64,000 nucleotides of DNA from Lactifluus volemus (lineage: Eukaryota > Basidiomycota > Agaricomycetes > Russulales > Russulaceae): the NCBI GenBank assembly GCA_022376515.1, contig WTXI01000195.1, positions 1 to 64,000 of the forward strand, given 5' to 3'. A program made the translations under genes and the position numbers. Positions 46,647-57,356 of this stretch are shown here, piece by piece. The notes beneath the pieces were generated by a model that searched no databases, was not told where the DNA came from, and saw only the letters and a program-made list of their open reading frames with translations. How positions within the stretch are numbered: position 1 is the stretch's first letter; every line of letters starts with the position of its first letter.

Positions 46647-48752
46647 ATGGCACAACCTGGTGACGAAACCCTTGAAATGCATCAAAGAGCAGGCACCTCT
46701 GGAGTTTGTATGTTACCTGACTCGTGCGCTCTCCGCTCCACCAAATTTCGCTAACGTAAACCCACTGGCAGGCGACATGCTCCCGACGACACCAGATGAG
46801 GAACGGCTTTTCGTTGGTAGCTCAGCCCCTCTCTTTACCATGTATCGCAAGTTTGCAGAAGACGACGACAAAGAGATGGCTCAACGCTGGCAAAAAGACG
46901 CTAACAGCATTCTCCTTTTCGTGAGTCCCCAACTTTCTAAGTATAAGCTCCCTCATCACCAAAATGTCAAACGTGGTAGACCGGTTTATTTTCTGCTGCA
47001 GTTGCGGCATTGGTCGCGGTGACCGTCCTTGACCTCAAGCCAAACCCCCAGGATATGTCGGTGTTATATCTCGAGAATATCTATCAGCTTCTTTCCAGCG
47101 GCGCCAATGTATCTCGTTCATCCATCACTGCCGCTCCACCTAAACCACCGCCATTCTCTCCCCCGAACTACGTCATCTTGGCCAACTCATTCTGGTTCTC
47201 GAGCCTGGTTTTCAGTCTTACGTCTGCTATGCTGGCAACAATGTTACAACAATCAGCTCGACGATACCTGCGAATCACTCAGAAACCACTGTATCGTGAT
47301 AGCCCACACGATGGGGCCCGGATCCGTGCATTCTTTGCCAATGGTGTTGAATCGTCGCACTTTCCCCTAATGGCCGAAGCGATACCTACCCTGATACACA
47401 TTTCCCTCTTTCTGTTCTTTGGCGGCCTTCTCACCTATCTTCACCATATAAATCAAGTTGTTTTCATTATCACATTTGGGTGCATCATGGCTTCCGCAAC
47501 GACATACTTGGTCATCACATTAAGGCCAATTATGTCGCTTAATAGCCCATACTATGTACCCCTTTCTTCATTGGCATTTCGAGTTTTTAGCGGAATGCTA
47601 TGGCTAGTCTTCTCAAGTCTCAGATATTTTGTTTGCTGTTGTTCTAATTCCTCGGATAACCTTTCCCGCTTGGGTTCCATCCATCGAAAACGATTCTTAC
47701 GAGGTATAGAGAAGACGGCAGAAAAATTTGTCCAGGAATCGTCGGTGAAGATGGATGGTGATATCCTGAAGTCCACATTCGACGCCCATGCCTTGGCCCC
47801 AGTTGATCAAATGGATCAGTTTTTCAAGAACATTCTTAGCTTTTATGGCTCGGAAGACTCGGAAATCGTCCAGGATACCCGATCTACCTTCGAGAGCTTG
47901 CGCTCCGAAAAGTTTTCTTCGGATTTAGTGGCATTCTGGAATCGTACCCGGTCATCTCATTTGGTCTCCGACTTCGAGTCGGACAGAATACGACAATTCG
48001 TAATGTGCGTGAAGGTCGCCGATGCAACCGGTGTCACGGCTTCAGGTTTGGAGCACCTTGTCACGAAAACCAAGGACCATGATCTGTTCCGAACCGTTGA
48101 GGTTGGACATTTCCTGAGAAACCGAGGTAGTAAAAGTGACCGGGAGATCGGTTTATGCGCACAAATTGTCGTCGCCGACATTCTAGCGAACGTGCGGGGA
48201 AGTGACGACCGTTGGATTACACTTGCTGTGGACCAATTGGGCAAATCAGAAAATGCCATTCGAAGGTACCTCGAACATGGCAATGATAACGTGTTACTTG
48301 CCAACTGGATCTACATAACCCGCCAGATCTTGATGTCCTCTTCAGACATCAATCAAGATATGGCTGGCAATGCGGCTTACTGCATTCTACAGCCGCCTTC
48401 CGAATTCGACATACGAGGTACTCTTACCGAACTGCAGCACGAATTTTGTGATTTGTGGAATGAAACCCTTCCAAACGCGCAAAATAGCAGGGATGGAAGT
48501 GTTCCCCACTGTGTTCTTTTCCTACTTCGTAAACTGTACTTCAGTTTGCATGAAGGCACTCAGGCTGGTGACGCCCCGATAGCCTCCTTCAATAGATTCA
48601 GGGTATCGACATATCCTTCGTGTAAAAACCCAAACCATCGCTCCAGAGAGGCCGTCGATGCTCCCGTTCCTGATCCTACCAGCTCACAACTACCACTGGC
48701 AAATCCGTCCTCAACTGGTGGTCCTTCAGCCCACTATCCCCTAGTCTCCTGA
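46647..48752 (+). CDS. DUF6535 family membrane protein 2
   Basis: Three exons (46647-46707, 46772-46920, 46980-48752) give 660 residues. The N-terminal segment ends KEMAQRWQKDANSILLF and exon 3 starts TGLFSAAVAALVAVTV. The family core is intact: KPNPQDMSVLYLENIYQLL, SPPNYVILANSFWFSSLVF, RRYLRITQKPLY, ALIPT-type helix LIHISLFLFFGGLLTYL and TYLVITLRPI. The C-terminal half keeps the conserved blocks RFLRNRGSKSDREIGLCAQ-like (HFLRNRGSKSDREIGLCA), NVLLANWIYITRQI and LQHEFCDLWNE. The Ser/Pro tail is only about 35 residues, much shorter than in genes 1 and 4. It follows ABC pseudogene 2 on the same strand. Function unknown. Confidence 0.85.
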
Positions 48753-49169
48753 AACATGACACAGTTCCATTCCCGCTTCCACAACTGCGCAACAGTGTTG
48801 CGCAGTTGTCGCACCATGAAATAGTCCCTACCTCTCCGAGTCGGATGCCTGTGTATGATCAGCCGTTTGCAACCACATTTCGCACACCATATTCTACCAC
48901 CTCCTCCCTTGCCTCAACCCAATCTCGTCCCGTTCCGGCTCGGCTCGTCCCACTTCCTTCATCCATTTTCGCCATCACCAACGCCCTCTTCCCAAATGCC
49001 TTAGAGCATCAGCCACTCCTCTCATTCCACCTCGTGCACCACGACATCGCCTCAGCTACGAAGTTACCACTTTACTTCTTGTGCCTCGGGCATAGCCCTA
49101 CTGTCTTCGACCTCATGCTTCACGTCTGTTTTGTTTTCTCAGTACGGTAATCTCCCTTCCCGAGTTTTT
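48753..49169. other. 3' flank of DUF6535 gene 2
   Basis: The sequence GCAACTGCGCAACAGTGTTGCGCAGTTGT just after the stop contains a strong inverted repeat (TGCGCAACAGTGTTGCGCA at 48,785-48,803), which could form a hairpin in the 3' UTR. A related but unpaired GCAACTGCGCAAC occurs at the end of the DUF6535 pseudogene near 36,105. No gene is seen. Confidence 0.4.
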
Positions 49170-49295
49170 TCCTTTACCATTTAGCCCAGGACTGCGTACT
49201 GTGCTTCGCGCTGCACCTAGGCCCTTATATTTGCCTTTCTCTTTCTTTTGAAGAAGACACGACCATCCTATGAAGCTTTCTGAGGGTGTACGCAT
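49170..49295 (-). repeat. Dispersed non-coding repeat R, copy 3 (inverted)
   Basis: Reading the minus strand from 49,293 gives GCGTACACCCTCAGAAAGCT, then a CAAAAGAAAGAGAAAGG stretch and CACAGTACGCAGTCCTGGGC, matching copies 1 and 2. It lies downstream of DUF6535 gene 2 and upstream of GST C. Confidence 0.5.
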
Positions 49296-49950
49296 CTAAA
49301 GACTTCCTCCTTGACTTTCGGTTTCGTACTTTGATATCACTCATATGATTTTACTCTTTTTTTCAGAAGGACTTTCTGTTTCTTCCCCGCCTCTGTTCCG
49401 ACTCGGAGTCTCGTTTTCTGACCTTTTACGCCGCGATTTTCGTACCATTCATGTCGTATTTTTTTTTGTGCTCGTCCTTATCGTTTTCCTTTTCGATAGC
49501 TGTGTCTTCGAAAAGTACTTAAGCCCTGCAAAATGTACACAGATTAGCAGCGAACTTGAACCATCGCTGCTGCTTCATTTTTTAACCCCTCGTTCCGACT
49601 CGACTCTTTAAGTTTTCAGTTTTGAAAACCTCTCCACCACCGTAAGCAGTTATCTCGCGCTCGCCAAATTTGATCTGTCTCTCAATCGCACTCCGTCGCC
49701 ACTCGCTTGCTCTCTTGAGCTCACTTGTAGAAGTCCGTACCTGATTCCCTGCCACCAGGCGGGCCCATCGAAGGGGTCTCCATTCACCTGCAGATCCTTT
49801 TGTCAACGAATTCTGAGTCGACCACCCCAATCACGGATGGGCATCTTCATCTTCAGTACCAACTAACTGCCTTTTTGCACACTGGCACAGCTCTGCATGG
49901 CCTCAGGGTTTTTATTAGACGATACCGAACGGTTGAAAGTAATTTCCCAT

Positions 49951-49956
49951 CACGTG
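49951..49956 (+). promoter_or_regulatory. Conserved CACGTG box upstream of GST C
   Basis: CACGTG sits in the block AATTTCCCATCACGTGTTC, identical to the one before GST B. It is about 130 bases from the start codon here, because GST C has an extra segment between box and start. It is a candidate E-box, supported only by conservation between paralogues. Confidence 0.4.
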
Positions 49957-50082
49957 TTCGACGGCAATCTGTAGGACCTCGCCTTTCCAAAACAAGGAGG
50001 AGTTTCCCGCAGTGCCGTGTTCCGGGGATTTTTTTCCATGTACCTGTCCTGTCTGTAGCTGTATCGCATCAAGACAAGCATC

Positions 50083-51263
50083 ATGTCGCTTTCAACGGAC
50101 TCTGGGAAGCAATATCATCTTCATTGTACCGGTGATGCGCTCAATACTGTCAACGCCCATGTGGGCGAGGCAGATATCACCCTCTTTGGTAGTTGTTTCT
50201 GTCCATTCGTGCAGAGGGTGTGGGTAGCGTTCGAATATCTTGGCATCCCTTATCGCGTACGTTCTGTCTATCGCGTGTATTCATATGTCTCACGAATCAT
50301 TCTCCACATTTAGTACTGTTAAGCCTCGCTCTCCCTCACTGTCACCGTGGGAGCTCACCCTTCAGCTTTTACGTGGCTGCAGACGAAGTTGACCCTTATA
50401 AGAAAACGGAAGAGCTATTGCAAGTCTCTCCGAAAGGTCTCGTACCTGCACTCAAATTGCACGCTTTTACAGCCCCGCGATCCCTCAACGAAAGCACGGT
50501 CATTCTCGAGTACCTAGACGAGTACGTGGGTCCAATTGCTTATATCGATTCATTTCATCGCCTGCACCCTTCCTTGCTGTTGCTGTTGTCTCATGTGTAA
50601 AAAAATCATTTTTAGTCTTGCAAGTAACACCACCGGAAGATCGCTTCTTCCTCCCCGCTCAGATCCATACGCGCGGGCGCTCGTGCGTCTACAAGAGGAC
50701 TATATATCGCGCACACTCGTACCGTCGTTTTATCGCTTTTTGCAGGCGCAGGATACGGAGCGTCAGATGGTTTACAAAGAAGAGTTTTCAGCTACGCTGG
50801 AACACCTCGCGTCGCTCCTCGAGCGCCAACAAGTTTCCGCCGTGTCGGGTCTTGGGACAGGTTCAGGGTTGTGGTCTGAGGGTGGGGAGTTGAACTGGAC
50901 GGATGTGATGGTCGGACCATGTGAGTTTGCGCCCGGGCGCATATATTGATTTTTTTTTCGGGGATCTTTTACGTTCTCTCTAACGAAAGGGCTATTCCGC
51001 GCTAGCAATGTGCTGAGGCATTATCGCGCTTTTGAGTTACCTGCGGGGTCAAAGACTAGCGCGTGGGTGGATAGACTGTTTGTGCATCCGTCCTTCAAGG
51101 CGACGTGCAGCACCGAGGAGCTTTATCTAGACAGCTATGAAAGGTGAGGGGACGACATCTTTGCGTCTCAGAGCAGTTGATAAATCAAATTAGGTATGCT
51201 TTTAATCGACCTAATACGAGCCAAGTTGCGAACGCGATCGACTCTGGGCTTGGACTGCCTTAG
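50083..51263 (+). CDS. Glutathione S-transferase C, omega-like
   Basis: Five exons (50083-50260, 50383-50521, 50616-50920, 50990-51143, 51194-51263) give 281 residues, exactly the length of GST B. The catalytic motif CPFVQR with Cys40, LVPALKL, LNESTVILEYLD and the C-terminal NTSQVANAIDSGLGLP are all intact. Differences from GST B are few (for example EYLGIPY for EYLDIPY, and RLFVHPS for RLVAHPS). Intron 4 is shorter and lacks the ACGA repeats seen in GST B near 29,290. Upstream about 130 bases and downstream about 200 bases are also shared with GST B, so the duplication included flanks. It converges on DUF6535 gene 3. An expected role is cytosolic thiol transfer or detoxification. Confidence 0.85.
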
Positions 51264-51925
51264 GAGCGCCGGATGAAACAAATATGGCCTCCCGTTTTTG
51301 TACGTTACATGGTTTGTACAGGGAGTGGGAACCGAGTACAGTGAGAAGGAAACGAAAGATAAATTCAAAGAGGGCAGATGGCGCAAGAAGTCAAGTACAT
51401 CTCAAAGTCACGAGGAAATACGTGGGAATTCGTTATACGAAAAGCTCGTATCAGATAAATCAAGGCCATCCACGAAAATGCTAGGCGTCGACAAAGATAA
51501 ATAAACTGAGTAAGATACTTCAAGGACGCCACGATTGCGGCTCAATTTTTCCATTTGGAGACTAGGAAAACGGGCATGAATCACGTCTCGAAATGGTAAT
51601 AGCGACATTTGCCAGTGGGGGGCTGACGCGCTGAAGGTTTTGACTTGGTGAGGTAGGGGCGAGGGAGAGGGTTCCAACTGATTAGGGGTTCATGACTTGT
51701 GTGTATGTTTATCTAACTTCGAGATTTTTGCAATGGTTGTAATAGCACTAGGATCCCAACAAAAATAGACTGACTTGTGAATTAGGAAGGTGGTCATCCG
51801 CGAACTGAAGGGGTCCGGTCGATATCGCTCGGAGAGAGTTTGCGAATGGAATGCAGGTCTACCGATGAGTGGGCTGCTAGGGATTGTCTTGCAAAGGGCT
51901 CGAAGTGACGGGACTGATATCACTT
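51264..51925. other. Convergent spacer between GST C and DUF6535 gene 3
   Basis: The first ~210 bases match the 3' flank of GST B (29,582-29,770), including TTTACATGGTTTGTACAGGGAG-like sequence and GGGAATTCGTT. Weaker traces of the same flank occur at 56,930-57,260 (TTTACATGTTCTGAACCAGG, GCCATCCACGA) before DUF6535 gene 4. No gene is present. Confidence 0.5.
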
Positions 51926-53821
51926 TCAGAGAAGGCTGTAGGGCTGTGAATCAGAGAAGGCTGTAGGGCTGTGAATCAATGGAAGTATGTGACTGGGGGT
52001 CTGTTGGGAGTGGTGGTGTGTGTTCTTGCACGAAGGATATGACGACGGCTTGAACTTATCGAATGACGGTTCCGGGGCGTCTTCAGTGCCTTGATGTAAG
52101 TCCTCGTAAAGACCCCGAAGGAGGAAGATAACAAAGTGGGGAATGCTTCCATCTCCGCTTTCCTGCGCCTTTGGAACGATTTCATTCCACAAGGAACAGA
52201 ATTCGTGCCGCAGTTCGTGAAGAGTATTTTGTATGTCGAATTGAGAAGGTATTTGTAGGATGCGCTCGGCTGTGTAAGTAGCCACATCGTGCTTGATGTT
52301 AGGAGGGGAGTTCGAGATGAAGCGGGCCATATGGATCCAGGTTGCAAGTAACACGTTATCGTTTCCGGATTCGAAATACCTTCGAACGACATCCTTCGAT
52401 TTGTCCAATTGGAACGCAACAAGTTCAATCCAGCGGTCATCTCTTCCCTCCATTGGCACGTCTGCTAAGATTTCAGCAACGCTGGTTTTTGCAAGCAATC
52501 CCATCTTGGAATCCGATAAAGCTGAGCCATCGACCGCATCGGCAACCTTCAGGTATGCTTTGAATCGTTCCATTTTGCGCGGATCGGAGAGTGAAGTGAA
52601 TGAGAAAGTGCGCTTCATGAATGCCATCCAAGACGAACAAAACTCCCTGAAGCCCAATTTATTGAGAACCAGCCGGGGATCCTGGACAATTTTCGAGTTA
52701 TAAAAGTCATAGATATCGCTGAAAAACTGATCCAGTTGACGCGCTGAGGCCAGGGAATGGGCGTCAAATGTCCACTGTAGTATGAATTTGTCGACCTTCC
52801 ATGACCTCTTGGTAACCGCCTCTACTGCCATATTCTCAAGACATTTTGAAAACCCTTTGCGAAAGGAATATTTGGCGGCCAGGTCACGAAAGCGGTCCAA
52901 AAAGGAGACAAAATGTAATAGGACAGCAAGTATGCCGAAGACCAACGAAGAAAAAGGTGTATAATATGGGCTGTCGACCCGCAGAAATGGCAAGATTGTG
53001 ATGACCAAGTACACCGCTGCAGAAAATCCGATCCACCAAACTGCCACATAGAAGACAGTGTGATGAATATTGAAGAGATAGATGAGCAGGCCGGTGAAGA
53101 ACAGGATGAGGGACATGTGTATCAGCAAGGGTATCGCTTCTGCCACCCATGAAAAGCGCAACTTTTCGAGACCGCGGGCATAGAATGCACGAATCCGGGC
53201 TCCATCGTGTGGGGCGTACCGTGGCTTCTCAGTGATCCGGACGTATCGACGGGCCCATTGTTGTAACATCGTCGCCAGCATAGCAGAGGTAAGACTCATA
53301 TTCAAGCTCAAGAACCAGAGAGAGTTCACCCAGATGATGTAATTCGGGGGGGAGAAGCGGGGTGGAACTTCAACTGGGATTGACGGTCGAGATATGTTGC
53401 CATCGGCGAGAAGCTTATAGATATTCTCGAGATAGAATGTTGGCTTTTCTTGTGGGTCTGGCTTGAGGTCGGCGATGGTCACCGCGAGCAATACCGCAAC
53501 GGAAGCAGAGAATAGACCAGTCTATCATTTCGAGTTGACGTGTGAAGCGATGGGTAAGGTTTATAACGACGAGGACTCACAAACACAAGAACGCTGCCTG
53601 CATTTTTCTTCCAGCGATTGGCCATCTTTTTGTGTTCTTTCTCTGCTATCCGGGAGTAATTGGTGAAGAGAGAAGCTGAGCTGTCATCGAGTTTGCTAGC
53701 TTGGCCCGTATCCCACTTAAAGGCGGTATCTCATGTCCACATGAGCAAAATTAGCGAGGACAAACTGGAGAGGTGACATACTTGGGGGAACCGCTTTCTC
53801 GAGGTCATTACCTGGTGGCAT
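51926..53821 (-). CDS. DUF6535 family membrane protein 3
   Basis: Three exons on the minus strand (53821-53782, 53729-53581, 53521-51926) give 594 residues. The N-terminal exons encode MPPGNDLEKAVPPN and a helix ending KKMANRWKKNAGSVLVF; exon 3 starts TGLFSASVAVLLAVTIADLK. Core motifs are KPDPQEKPTFYLENIYKLL, SPPNYIIWVNSLWFLSLN, RRYVRITEKPRYAPHD and LIHMSLILFFTGLLIYLF. It is shorter than its relatives because part of the central region (the RFLRNRG block) is missing and the tail is only about 30 residues. The stop is followed by near-duplicate TAGGGCTGTGAATCAGAGA sequence. Function unknown. Confidence 0.83.
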
Positions 53822-54177
53822 TGAAAATATTGGGTACTATGGATCGTGAGGAGAATTCTTCGTGGTCGAGGAGCAAAGTGTTCGAGGAGCATCCGTGCTT
53901 GTACGTAAGGGACATCATGAATCATACTCGGAGGTATCATACCCGGAGGTAACTTGGTCTTGGCATCACTTCCGAATCATCTACAGCCAATAGCATAAAG
54001 ATCACGGCGCACTAGCAACGATTGTGTAACGCTGGCACTGTAACCAATAGCACAAAGCCCTTTAGGTTCGAAAGCCGCTCGTAATCCGCGCTGAGCCCGC
54101 TGAGTACGCAACCCTGTCAATGTGTCAATTCGCAGAGGCAGAACTGAACCCGCGTTCTGAACCTCTCTCCAAAGTCA

Positions 54178-55611
54178 ATGCCATTTAATGCCCACGACAG
54201 TAAGTACGCGAAGCCTATGTCGGGCCAGCATCACCGCAATGCCGGTGGAGATCAAGCTCACGCCTCGCAGCATTCCGAACGAGGTGCGCTGGAACCTTCA
54301 CACGAATATTGGGATATCAAGACGATCATTTTCCCTTCGTCTAAAAGACGCGAATACAACATTATAATGCAGAACGGCAACGGGTGCGCTCTCGCTCTTG
54401 TGATATTTCTGTACTCAAGCTGATACTTAGGTGACATAGGCCGTGCTCGTTCATTGCGATATGCAACATCCTCATTCTACGCGAACAGATAGAACTTCCC
54501 CGAGGGTCCAAAGACGTCTCATTTGAGACCCTCGCGCAATGTGTCTTGGACTACATCATGAAGACCATGTCAAAAAAGAAATTAGACAAGTCCGCGATGC
54601 TGCGCAATATGTTCATTTCCACCCGTGAGTTGTGTAGAGTCAACTCCGTTTGATGTGGCTCATGCGCGCTTGCGCTTACAGAAGAAGTGAGATTCAACCC
54701 CGTCTTCACCTCCATCCGGTTCCACCCTGTAGGTGGGGAGACTGCACTCTTTGCACTTGTCGGAATTCCGCTCGTGCATGGTTGGCTCGTAGATCCCGCG
54801 AATCGCGAAGAGTATGACGCCATCTCACGTGTTTCAAAGAACCGTGACTGCGTGTCGGTGCATAAAGTACTAACAGACATGGGCCTTCTCGCTGGTGGAG
54901 TCCTGGACACCCACGCGGATCAAGCTGGCCCTAGTGGCCCAAACATGAATTTGACGGAGGAAGAGAAACAGAAGTACAACGATGGTGAGTACCTCTCTGA
55001 GCCCTGTGGTCTGTGTGGACATTTGCCGATGCGACAGGCTCAAGCTGTAACGATCCTGAGGTTTCTGAAGCGCTCGTCCTCACAGCTCACGCCTCAAGGC
55101 CGGAAATGTCTTCTTTCCTTCTCCGCGCAGCAGAAAGCCCCTAGCTCGGCATCCCCATCTCCATCTCCAGCACCTAGCCGTACTGCTGCCGACTCGGAGC
55201 TCAATGCACCCCCGCACCTCGAGCTTTTCGCGTTCGTCCGCCACTGGCATATCGAGGTGCTATGCAGGCACGCCAATCATAATGACTCGGAGTTGTATAC
55301 CCTCGTGACAAACCACCGGTTCCTGGAAGATCCGAAAGTGGTCTGGGAGCGCCTCGCGGATACCAACCAGCATACAGCCGAATACTTTGACAGTACTTTC
55401 CAACGCATCGAATTGGGGACTGCCGGCCCCAGAGAGTATGTACCTCACGTGCTGCCCATTCTTTATTGATAATCAAATTGATAGTCCAAGTGATCCAACT
55501 GATTTCAGACGGAACACTCAACCACACCATCGCAATTTGAATTTGGGGCGATTGCTGCGCTCGAGTATGTGTTCCGCGCCACCCTATGCTGCTCCTCAAA
55601 TTGACTATTAA
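54178..55611 (+). CDS. MINDY-type deubiquitinase
   Basis: Six exons (54178-54199, 54257-54383, 54440-54624, 54682-54984, 55045-55435, 55509-55611) join in phase to give 376 residues. The pieces match the MINDY family of K48-selective deubiquitinases: EYWDIKTIIF, then MQNGNGPCSFIAICNILIL with the catalytic Cys after Pro, SFETLAQCVLDYIM, FALVGIPLVHGWLVDP, FLKRSSSQLTPQG, and LELFAFVRHWH (catalytic His region), followed by ELYTLVTNHRFL and PKVVWERL. The usual FFRNNHF appears as AFVRHWHIEV. A Ser/Pro-rich insert of about 40 residues precedes it. The first intron has a strong GTAAGT donor but its acceptor is uncertain; the unspliced alternative is also open. The enzyme trims Lys48 ubiquitin chains in the cytosol. 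It lies between two DUF6535 genes and is the only housekeeping-type gene in this part. Confidence 0.78.
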
Positions 55612-56815
55612 ACATTTGCTTCATGCGATTGTAAGTTAAACCTCATTTCGATCACGGAAATTAGCTGCGTTACAGTCCAACTCTCGGCGAGCGCACATTA
55701 TCTATTCGGGTTAGTTGTTGCCAAGCTCCGTTCTGTCCGGCCACAGCTTTGCGCATCTCTTTGTGGTATGAGCCAAGCCCCGAATTCCTTGGGCCGTCTT
55801 CCTGAGAATTCACAATTCACCCTCTATCATCTCCTAGTACCCATGAAGGCTGGGTCGAAGGAGGGGGGGAAATTCCTATCGCCGCGTTTCTCCCTCTCTG
55901 CCCCTTTCTCCCTCAGGCTTCTCCGCCCCTTCCAACTAGTACTCTTCTTTCCCTCAATGTGGTCGCACGGCGCAACCCACCTTCTTGTTCCCCTTTATCA
56001 CGGGTTAGGAAGCCAAGGACTTTACCTTACCTGCCACACCTTGCCTTCGCACAGCATCGTCTCTCCAATCCCCCTTCTTTAGCCTTGGCCAGAGTTCTCT
56101 CCCATTCAAGTTCAGTTTATCACCTGGCTATTGGTCTTTCCCCAATCAAACCTGAACAAGCACTCGCTTTATAACAGGCACAGGATCAGGAAGAATCAAA
56201 TAGCTAGGTGTCCTCTACTCGATCGGAACATCCCGCATCGTTTGTGGGTCACGTGACGTCCCCCAACGGCAAGTTCCGATTTGGTGTGGAGCCGAGTCAT
56301 CTGCCTTGTAACGGGGCCACGCGCCTATCTGCCCTTTTACACGGCCCAATTTCGACCATATTGCTCACACCGGAGAATTAGTGCCCACAACGCGCCGCCC
56401 AACGTCGTCAAACATTGCCCCAAGCTTCGTCGCAACGAGAATTGCACACTACCTGATGCTTGCAGTCCGGATTCTACCATTTCCGGCACCAAGGAAGGAA
56501 GAAGTACACCATCCATCTAATTCTCCATGGCGGCAACTAGGCCCACTTCTGCCCAAGAGATGACCCTTTCGACGCCGGATAATCATTCAGGGCTCAGCTG
56601 CCCCACCTGATATATACCCCGTCCAATCCGCTCTACCTGAGTGTAAAATTATTTACTGTCCCTCCTGTAACCATGTCATGCATGGTACAAACCTATTCAA
56701 GAAGATTGGTAGGGCCTGCGTCTTCAGCTGAGCCTATATATGAAATCAGATTTACCCAAAAATAATGTTTTACATCTTGGACCATTGTTGCTGATGGATC
56801 GCGTTGCTGACTAGA
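55612..56815. other. Spacer with no supported gene
   Basis: About 1.2 kb, in part strongly pyrimidine-rich (55,860-55,960). The long open frame at 55,768-56,082 has the composition expected from such a tract and no recognisable domain. Confidence 0.35.
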
Positions 56816-56870
56816 TATGCGTTGGAACGAGCCAAATTTCCAACGCCATCAACGCCGGGCATAGTTGCTT
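56816..56870 (+). pseudogene. GST last-exon relic 1
   Basis: TAGATATGCGTTGGAACGAGCC and the following AACGCCATCAACGCCGGGC match the start and end of GST exon 5 (AGGTATGCTTTTCATCGACC ... AACGCGATCAATTCTGGGC) with one frame change. Flanking downstream bases resemble the GST 3' flank. No other GST exon is nearby. It is a leftover of a GST copy convergent with DUF6535 gene 4. Confidence 0.55.
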
Positions 56871-57356
56871 TACTTTGAAGACAGAGAGTATCACAAGTGA
56901 ATGAAAGATGCCTGACTCGTGGCACATATCCTTCCGCTTTATAGTTTACATGTTCTGAACCAGGAGCTGAATTCACGCCAGACAACTGTCTGGAAATGAT
57001 ACTTCAAGGCAAGGTAGTGCGGCGTACTTTATGTGCTGATTGCCAAAGACAGTTGGAGATCACACTGTCATATTGGATTACATAATACAAGAGATAGGAA
57101 GGAAACGTCTGCTAGTATAACAATCGACGACGGCATACGACGGAGCGCCGCTACAGAGAAGGCACTCACACTGGAATTCGTTAGGGGTGGACCTCACATT
57201 CCTGACGTTTGCAAGGTTCTGCTAAGTCCGAGCAGTATCGACGCCATCCACGAGAATAACAAGCCTTCACATCTCATTTGAGATGAAAAGACGTCAGACT
57301 TGCAACGACAATTGACGAGATCACGACCAGTACGACTCACCTAAATAACGCGGATA

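Noticed and set aside
55768..56082. 104-codon open frame after the deubiquitinase
   Set aside because: It lies in a pyrimidine-rich tract and shows biased composition without any domain or paralogue.
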